From Candidatus Omnitrophota bacterium (lineage in GTDB: Bacteria; Omnitrophota; Gorgyraeia; JABMRN01), in NCBI GenBank assembly GCA_013202515.1, contig JABMRN010000071.1, positions 1 to 9,187 on the forward strand: a DNA stretch of 9,187 nt, read 5' to 3'. The notes under the pieces were generated by a model, which saw nothing but the letters and a program-made list of their open reading frames with translations, searched no databases and was not told the origin of the DNA. Both the position numbers and the translations under genes were made by a program. Of the stretch, positions 5,224 to 9,187 are shown piece after piece (position 1 is the first letter of the stretch; each line of letters opens with the position of its first letter).

Positions 5224-5930
5224 CTCATCAACCTCTTCATTTGCCGGACAGCCTCTTCTAGCCCAATAAATACAGCTTGTGAAATTATCGAATGACCTAT
5301 GTTGAGCTCATTTACATCTTTTATGCGCGCAATAGGTATGACGTTTTTATAATTCAGGCCGTGTCCGGCATTTACTACCAACCCGGCTCGCATACCTGCA
5401 TCGATTGTTTTTTTGAGAATATCCAATTGGTTCGCTTCTTCTTTGTGTTTCGCGTTAGCGTAGGCACCGGTATGCAATTCAACTATATGAACTCCCATAT
5501 CTCTACTTTTCTTTATTGCTTCTATGTCGGGATCGATGAAAAGGCTGACCTCAGTGCCTGCCTTCTTAAGTTTGTCGACAGCCTTTTTTATTTTATCCCA
5601 CTTAGCAGAAACCTCAAGCCCGCCTTCGGTGGTGATTTCTTCTCTTTTCTCTGGAACTATTGTTGCCTGCTCCGGTTTTATCTCGCAGGCAATATCGACT
5701 ATCTCAGGGGCTATGGACATCTCTAAATTTAGCTTTGTTGTTACGGATTCTCTGAGACGATGCAAATCTTTATCATTTATATGCCTTCTGTCTTCTCTAA
5801 GATGACAAACAATCGAATCACAGCCGGCCTTCTCGCAGAGCGCTGCCGCCACGACAGGGTCCGGATAGTGGCTTCGCCTCGCCTGCCTTAACGTAGCAAC
5901 ATGATCTATGTTTACACCGAGCTTTGGCAT
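5220..5930 (-). CDS. pdxJ: pyridoxine 5'-phosphate synthase
   Basis: Last step of the DXP-dependent vitamin B6 pathway: joins 1-deoxy-D-xylulose 5-phosphate and 3-amino-2-oxopropyl phosphate to pyridoxine 5'-phosphate in the cytoplasm. The 236 residues are the normal length. Family signatures seen: LGVNIDHVATLRQAR (residues 4-18), HLREDRRHI (43-51), NLEMS (68-72), ATIVPEKREEITTEGGL (89-105), ELHTGAYA (151-158), VNAGHGLNY (186-194) and ELNIGHSIISQAV (208-220). The conserved His, Glu and Arg residues of the active site are present. The ATG at 5930 follows ybbR by 11 bases. No clear Shine-Dalgarno is visible there, so initiation may depend on coupling or on A/U-rich leader sequence. It implies that this organism makes B6 from DXP rather than by PdxS/PdxT. 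Confidence 0.97.
   Translation of the reverse strand: MPKLGVNIDHVATLRQARRSHYPDPVVAAALCEKAGCDSIVCHLREDRRHINDKDLHRLRESVTTKLNLEMSIAPEIVDIACEIKPEQATIVPEKREEITTEGGLEVSAKWDKIKKAVDKLKKAGTEVSLFIDPDIEAIKKSRDMGVHIVELHTGAYANAKHKEEANQLDILKKTIDAGMRAGLVVNAGHGLNYKNVIPIARIKDVNELNIGHSIISQAVFIGLEEAVRQMKRLMS
5232..5237 (-). promoter_or_regulatory. ribosome binding site of acpS
   Basis: AAGAGG on the minus strand, 8 bases before the TTG start codon at 5223. It lies inside the end of pdxJ and supports the TTG start. Confidence 0.6.
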
Positions 5931-5941
5931 GATTATTAAAA

Positions 5942-6406
5942 TTATGGTTTATCTTTTGCAGATACGTCCTTAGCTGAATTTACCTTGCGTATCGGAATAG
6001 TAACATTTACTAACAATTTTTCCGTATCCACACTTTTTGATATTGAGGCAATCTGTGCTTCGTAAATAAAAGATTTTCTATATTCGGATATATCGATGGG
6101 CGCAGTCTCGAGTTTATTCACATTGTTAAAAATGAACCTAGGCCCAGCTACAACTAAATACGGGGGCTCAATCGATACTTCATCAAGCGCAAGCTTGTAG
6201 CCTTTAGGTAGCTCCCCGACAAAGACAGCCTCAACATTCAACTTCTTCGATATCATCCTGCTGTATGTTGGCAATATCCTTGCTAGGATTCTCTTCTCTG
6301 TTGAGTTTTCTATCAAGTTTGCAATATAAAACCATGTGCCGAATGCAAGAATCAGCGAAACAATCTTAAGCCAGAAATTGTTTAAAATCCATTTTCCGAA
6401 TTTCAT
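5942..6406 (-). CDS. YbbR-domain membrane protein (CdaR-like, short form)
   Basis: Likely membrane partner and regulator of the diadenylate cyclase encoded immediately upstream; YbbR/CdaR modulates CdaA in Firmicutes. The 154 residues begin with the family's characteristic N-terminal helix (WILNNFWLKIVSLILAFGTWFYI, an N-x-x-LK-x-x-S-L-x-LA pattern), followed by an extracytoplasmic region with room for about one YbbR repeat, where B. subtilis CdaR carries four. I chose the ATG at 6406, one base after the cdaA stop, because an AGGGGG tract sits about 11 bases upstream. An in-frame GTG at 6418 would add four residues, but the same G tract would lie directly against it. The C-terminal tail is rich in Lys, Asp and Ser. 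Assignment rests on the N-terminal signature plus adjacency to cdaA; the repeat itself is weakly conserved. Confidence 0.85.
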   Translation of the reverse strand: MKFGKWILNNFWLKIVSLILAFGTWFYIANLIENSTEKRILARILPTYSRMISKKLNVEAVFVGELPKGYKLALDEVSIEPPYLVVAGPRFIFNNVNKLETAPIDISEYRKSFIYEAQIASISKSVDTEKLLVNVTIPIRKVNSAKDVSAKDKP

Positions 6407-6407
6407 A

Positions 6408-7208
6408 TTATGTCGCACCCCCTATGCGCGAGGCCGCCCTGTTCCAAAAATCAAAAAATGATTTCCTTGATCTTTTCGGCCTATATATGTGGGCGAGAAC
6501 CTTTGGAAGATCTTTTTCGTCAACGTTTTTAACAAGCTTGCCGCCCACGGTTATAGATATAACACCCGTTTCTTCGCTAACCACAACAACTACTGCATCG
6601 GTTTCTTCGCTCAATCCAATTGCTGCTCTGTGGCGCGTGCCAAGCGTCTTAGAAATATGAGGATTTTGGGTAAGCGGAAAAAGGCAGCCTGCAGCAGTGA
6701 TCCTAGCCCCTTGAACAATAACACCTCCGTCATGAAGCGGAGCGCTCGGCATAAAAATCGTATTAAGAAGCTCACTCGTTATTTGGGCATCTACTTGAAT
6801 ACCACTTTCAATATAGGGCTTAAGACCAATCTCCCTTTCTACGGCCACAAGGGCACCAATTTTCTTTTTGGATAATATAAGCGCAGCTTTTGCGATTTCG
6901 TCCAAGGTCTTTTGCTCCCGATAAAACATACCGAATTGGCCGATTCTAGCGAGACCGCGCCTAAGCTCTGGCTGAAATATGATGATAAACGCAATGATGG
7001 ATATCGTAAACAGCTTAGTAAGAATCCAGTTTATTGTCTCGAGGTTAAGTTCCTGCGTTATAACGAAAATGATTACAAGAATAATTAGCCCCTTAAGAAC
7101 TTGTGCGGCACGCGTACCCCGAATGAAAAGAAGAAGCATATAATAAAAAAACCACAGAATCAGTATTTCAATCACGTATTTCCAAGATATCATAAATAGG
7201 TCTATCAT
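6408..7208 (-). CDS. cdaA: membrane diadenylate cyclase CdaA (DisA_N domain)
   Basis: Makes cyclic di-AMP from two ATP; c-di-AMP controls potassium and osmolyte transport and envelope homeostasis in the species studied. The 266 residues match the CdaA family (about 270). Three N-terminal hydrophobic helices lie at about residues 8-29, 38-52 and 61-78, followed by the short charged linker QPELRRGLARIG and the DAC domain. Catalytic landmarks are PLHDGG (157-162), in the position of the DGA motif, and GTRHRAA (190-196) with the RHR motif, then TDAVVVVVSEETG (203-215). The DGA motif reads D-G-G. The ATG overlaps the folP stop (ATGA), with GGGAAGG a few bases upstream. The next gene encodes YbbR, the known membrane regulator of CdaA, so the pairing supports the call. 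glmM, the usual third member of this cluster, is not adjacent. Confidence 0.95.
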   Translation of the reverse strand: MIDLFMISWKYVIEILILWFFYYMLLLFIRGTRAAQVLKGLIILVIIFVITQELNLETINWILTKLFTISIIAFIIIFQPELRRGLARIGQFGMFYREQKTLDEIAKAALILSKKKIGALVAVEREIGLKPYIESGIQVDAQITSELLNTIFMPSAPLHDGGVIVQGARITAAGCLFPLTQNPHISKTLGTRHRAAIGLSEETDAVVVVVSEETGVISITVGGKLVKNVDEKDLPKVLAHIYRPKRSRKSFFDFWNRAASRIGGAT

Positions 7209-8083
7209 AGACGGCCTTCCCTCGCAATGGCATCAGTCATTCTTGCGATTTCTTTCATTTGTTTAACATCATGGACCCGGACAATATTTGCACCGTTGGC
7301 TATTGAAAGCGCCACACAGGCAGCTGTACCAAAAACCCTTTCATCTACAGCCAGTTTTAAAGTACTGCCAATAAACGATTTCCTAGAAACGCCTATCAGG
7401 ATTGGCTTGCCGAGCTGCTTAAATTCACTGAGGCGATTGATAATAGAAAGATTGTGTTCTTCTGCTTTGCCGAAACCTATGCCGGGATCAATGATCATTT
7501 TCTCATGCGGAATTCCCGCATTAATCCCAATCTGAACAGAGTCACGAAGATAGCTAATGATTTCCTCTATAAGATTGTCGTAGGCGGGATCATTCTGCAT
7601 GTCCTTGGGAGTACCCTTAATGTGCATCAAAACAACCCCTGCTCCATATTTTGATACAACACCAGCCATTTTTTCATCTCCTTTTAGCCCCGTAATGTCG
7701 TTTATCAGCACCGCGCCCCTCTTCAATGATTCTTCGGCAACAGCGTGATTAGATGTATCTACGGAGATAGGAACGTCTATCTTTCCTGCAATCTCTTCTA
7801 TGATGGGAATGATGCGCTCAAGCTCTTCCTCGGTTATAACAGGATTGGATCCTGGTCGGGTTGATTGACCACCGATATCGATTATATCAGCACCCTCATG
7901 AACCATTCTATAAGCGGCATCAACCGCACAACTTTTAGTCTTGTACTTACCGCCGTCATAAAAAGAATCTGGGGTCCGGTTTAAAATACCCATCACAAGG
8001 GCTTTATCCGAGTAATCCAGGACAAATCTTCCTAGATGTAGTTCAGACTTTTTTTGTTGGCTTACGCCCTGATCCAGGAGCAT
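7205..8083 (-). CDS. folP: dihydropteroate synthase
   Basis: Condenses p-aminobenzoate with 6-hydroxymethyl-7,8-dihydropterin pyrophosphate to give 7,8-dihydropteroate in folate synthesis; cytoplasmic TIM barrel. At 292 residues it is the usual length. Family motifs appear in order: MGILNRTPDSFYDGG (residues 31-45), the pterin-binding segment GADIIDIGGQSTRPG (64-78), ISVDT (106-110), INDITG (127-132), MHIKGTPKDMQ (153-163), IIDPGIGFGK (197-206), GVSRKSFIG (231-239) and the C-terminal VRVHDV (268-273). The first motif reads N-R-T where many homologues have N-V-T. The ATG at 8083 lies inside the end of ftsH (41-base overlap) and is chosen because AGAGGA sits 8 bases upstream and the N-terminal LGRFVLDYS segment fits the family. 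The stop overlaps the cdaA start as ATGA, which suggests translational coupling. Confidence 0.97.
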   Translation of the reverse strand: MLLDQGVSQQKKSELHLGRFVLDYSDKALVMGILNRTPDSFYDGGKYKTKSCAVDAAYRMVHEGADIIDIGGQSTRPGSNPVITEEELERIIPIIEEIAGKIDVPISVDTSNHAVAEESLKRGAVLINDITGLKGDEKMAGVVSKYGAGVVLMHIKGTPKDMQNDPAYDNLIEEIISYLRDSVQIGINAGIPHEKMIIDPGIGFGKAEEHNLSIINRLSEFKQLGKPILIGVSRKSFIGSTLKLAVDERVFGTAACVALSIANGANIVRVHDVKQMKEIARMTDAIAREGRL

Positions 8084-9187
8084 CTTTTTCGTCCTCTTTT
8101 AATCCCAAAAGCTCTCGCACTTCAACGTCATTTATAACTTCTTTTTCAAGCAGCGTTTCTGCGAGAAGCTTAAGCTTGTCTTTGTTTTTCGTCAATAAAG
8201 AAAGTGCTCTTTCGTAAGATTCATCTACAAACCCCTTAACCTCTTTATCTATAAGTCTTGATGTGTCCTCACTGTAGTTCCTCTCCTCACCAAGATCTCT
8301 TCCAAGAAATATATTCTCATGCCTTTTTCCATAAGTGATATTTCCGAGCTCATCGCTCATTCCAAACTGCGTAACCATTGCGCGAGCAAGCCCTGAAATG
8401 TTTAATAAATCATTGTGGGCTCCGGTCGATATTTGATTAAAAACTATGCTTTCTGCGGCCCTTCCGCCAAGTGCAACAGTGATCTCAGCAAGAAGCTGCG
8501 CTTTGTTTTTAATATATCTGTCCTTCTTCGGCGGGTTAAACGTATAACCAAGCGCAAGACCCCTTGAAATAATTGTAACCTTATGCATAGGATCTGCGTC
8601 TTTCGTCAATAAAGATAAGAGGGCATGTCCCGCCTCATGGTATGCAATAATCTTTTTTTCGTCGCTACTAATAACTCTTGATCTTCTTTGCGGACCCGCC
8701 ATCACCCTCTCAATGGACTCCTCTAGTTCCGTCATGGTTACTGAATCCTTATTTCTTCTTGCTGCAAGAAGTGCGCCTTCGTTAACAAGATTTGCAAGAT
8801 CAGCTCCGGAAAAGCCTGGCGTTTGTTGCGCAATCCTCTCTATGTCGACGGTTTTATCAAGTTTGATTTTTCTTGTATGCACTTTTATGATCGCGATCCT
8901 ACCGTTTATATCAGGCTTGTCGACAACGATCTGTCTGTCAAATCTGCCGGGCCTCAATAGCGCAGGATCTAAAACATCGGGTCTATTCGTAGCCGCAATC
9001 AACACTACGCCCTCCTGCGTGTCAAACCCATCCATTTCAACAAGCAGAGCATTTAATGTCTGTTCTCTTTCGTCGTGTCCACCGCCAATTCCGGCAAAAC
9101 GCTGTCTTCCCACCGCGTCTATTTCATCGAGGAATATAATACATCCCTTTCGTGTTGTTTTTACCGACCTTTTCGCCTGTTCAAAAA
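8043..9187 (-). CDS. ftsH: ATP-dependent zinc metalloprotease FtsH, 3' part (5' end outside window)
   Basis: Membrane-anchored AAA+ protease that unfolds and degrades membrane and soluble proteins. The visible 380 residues start inside the AAA+ module and run off the window edge; the usual length is about 600 to 650, so the transmembrane segments and Walker A lie outside. Seen: Walker B (IIFLDEID, about 9142 to 9119), the second region of homology with the arginine-finger stretch (ATNRPDVLDPALLRPGRFD), the zinc-binding HEAGH at 8639-8625, and the third zinc ligand Asp in STGAHNDLL near 8411. A GTG near 9113 could be mistaken for a start, but the conserved frame continues upstream of it, so the gene is partial. 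The loop between EQAK and CIIF is about five residues longer than in typical FtsH. The C-terminal tail is charged. It ends in TGA inside the start of folP. Identification is certain from the motifs. Confidence 0.97.
   Translation of the reverse strand, partial: FEQAKRSVKTTRKGCIIFLDEIDAVGRQRFAGIGGGHDEREQTLNALLVEMDGFDTQEGVVLIAATNRPDVLDPALLRPGRFDRQIVVDKPDINGRIAIIKVHTRKIKLDKTVDIERIAQQTPGFSGADLANLVNEGALLAARRNKDSVTMTELEESIERVMAGPQRRSRVISSDEKKIIAYHEAGHALLSLLTKDADPMHKVTIISRGLALGYTFNPPKKDRYIKNKAQLLAEITVALGGRAAESIVFNQISTGAHNDLLNISGLARAMVTQFGMSDELGNITYGKRHENIFLGRDLGEERNYSEDTSRLIDKEVKGFVDESYERALSLLTKNKDKLKLLAETLLEKEVINDVEVRELLGLKEDEKDAPGSGRKPTKKV
8092..8097 (-). promoter_or_regulatory. ribosome binding site of folP
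   Basis: AGAGGA on the minus strand, 8 bases before the ATG at 8083. It lies inside the ftsH coding region and supports a folP start that overlaps ftsH by 41 bases. Confidence 0.7.

Noticed and set aside
5292..5726. 144-codon open frame on the plus strand inside pdxJ
   Set aside because: Antisense shadow of a strongly conserved enzyme gene, with no recognisable protein features of its own.
6489..6875. 128-codon open frame on the plus strand inside cdaA
   Set aside because: Shadow of the DAC domain coding strand; no motif or start signal supports it.

Overview
The window looks like a stretch of chromosome from a Gram-negative bacterium of moderate GC with dense, co-directional gene packing. 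Every supported gene lies on the minus strand, so transcription runs from high to low coordinates. The gene order ftsH-folP-cdaA-ybbR-pdxJ-acpS-nnrD followed by tRNAs, together with an APC permease fused to an EIIA domain and small secreted or membrane proteins of no named family, suggests an uncultured lineage such as Omnitrophota or a PVC-related phylum. That placement is inference from gene content and I hold it with moderate confidence.

Region 1 (9187 to 3965) is a tight housekeeping operon. It holds the C-terminal part of the membrane protease FtsH (5' end outside the window), dihydropteroate synthase FolP, diadenylate cyclase CdaA with its membrane partner YbbR/CdaR, pyridoxine 5'-phosphate synthase PdxJ, holo-ACP synthase AcpS and NAD(P)H-hydrate dehydratase NnrD. 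Neighbouring genes overlap (41 bases for ftsH/folP, 4 bases for folP/cdaA and pdxJ/acpS) or are separated by only 1 to 11 bases. The operon combines protein quality control, folate, c-di-AMP signalling, vitamin B6, ACP activation and repair of damaged NAD(P)H.

Region 2 (3963 to 3052) is a tRNA cluster, Thr(TGT), Tyr(GTA) and Gly(TCC), all with encoded CCA. tRNA-Thr begins one base after the nnrD stop codon. Between tRNA-Tyr and tRNA-Gly sits an AT-rich segment with one four-helix membrane protein gene of unknown function. The last 12 bases of tRNA-Tyr, including CCA, recur just before tRNA-Gly. This suggests a small insertion at the 3' end of tRNA-Tyr that split a formerly compact Thr-Tyr-Gly cluster.

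Region 3 (about 2973 to 126) looks like a second operon. A good sigma-70-like promoter with a palindrome in its spacer lies directly in front of the first gene, which may be translated from a leaderless mRNA. It contains two tandem, paralogous small exported proteins, a 76-residue Arg-rich single-pass membrane protein, and a 627-residue APC-family permease carrying a C-terminal PTS EIIA type-2 (PtsN-like) domain. The function of this group is not known from the sequence. The last 125 bases (1 to 125) hold no gene and no recognisable terminator.
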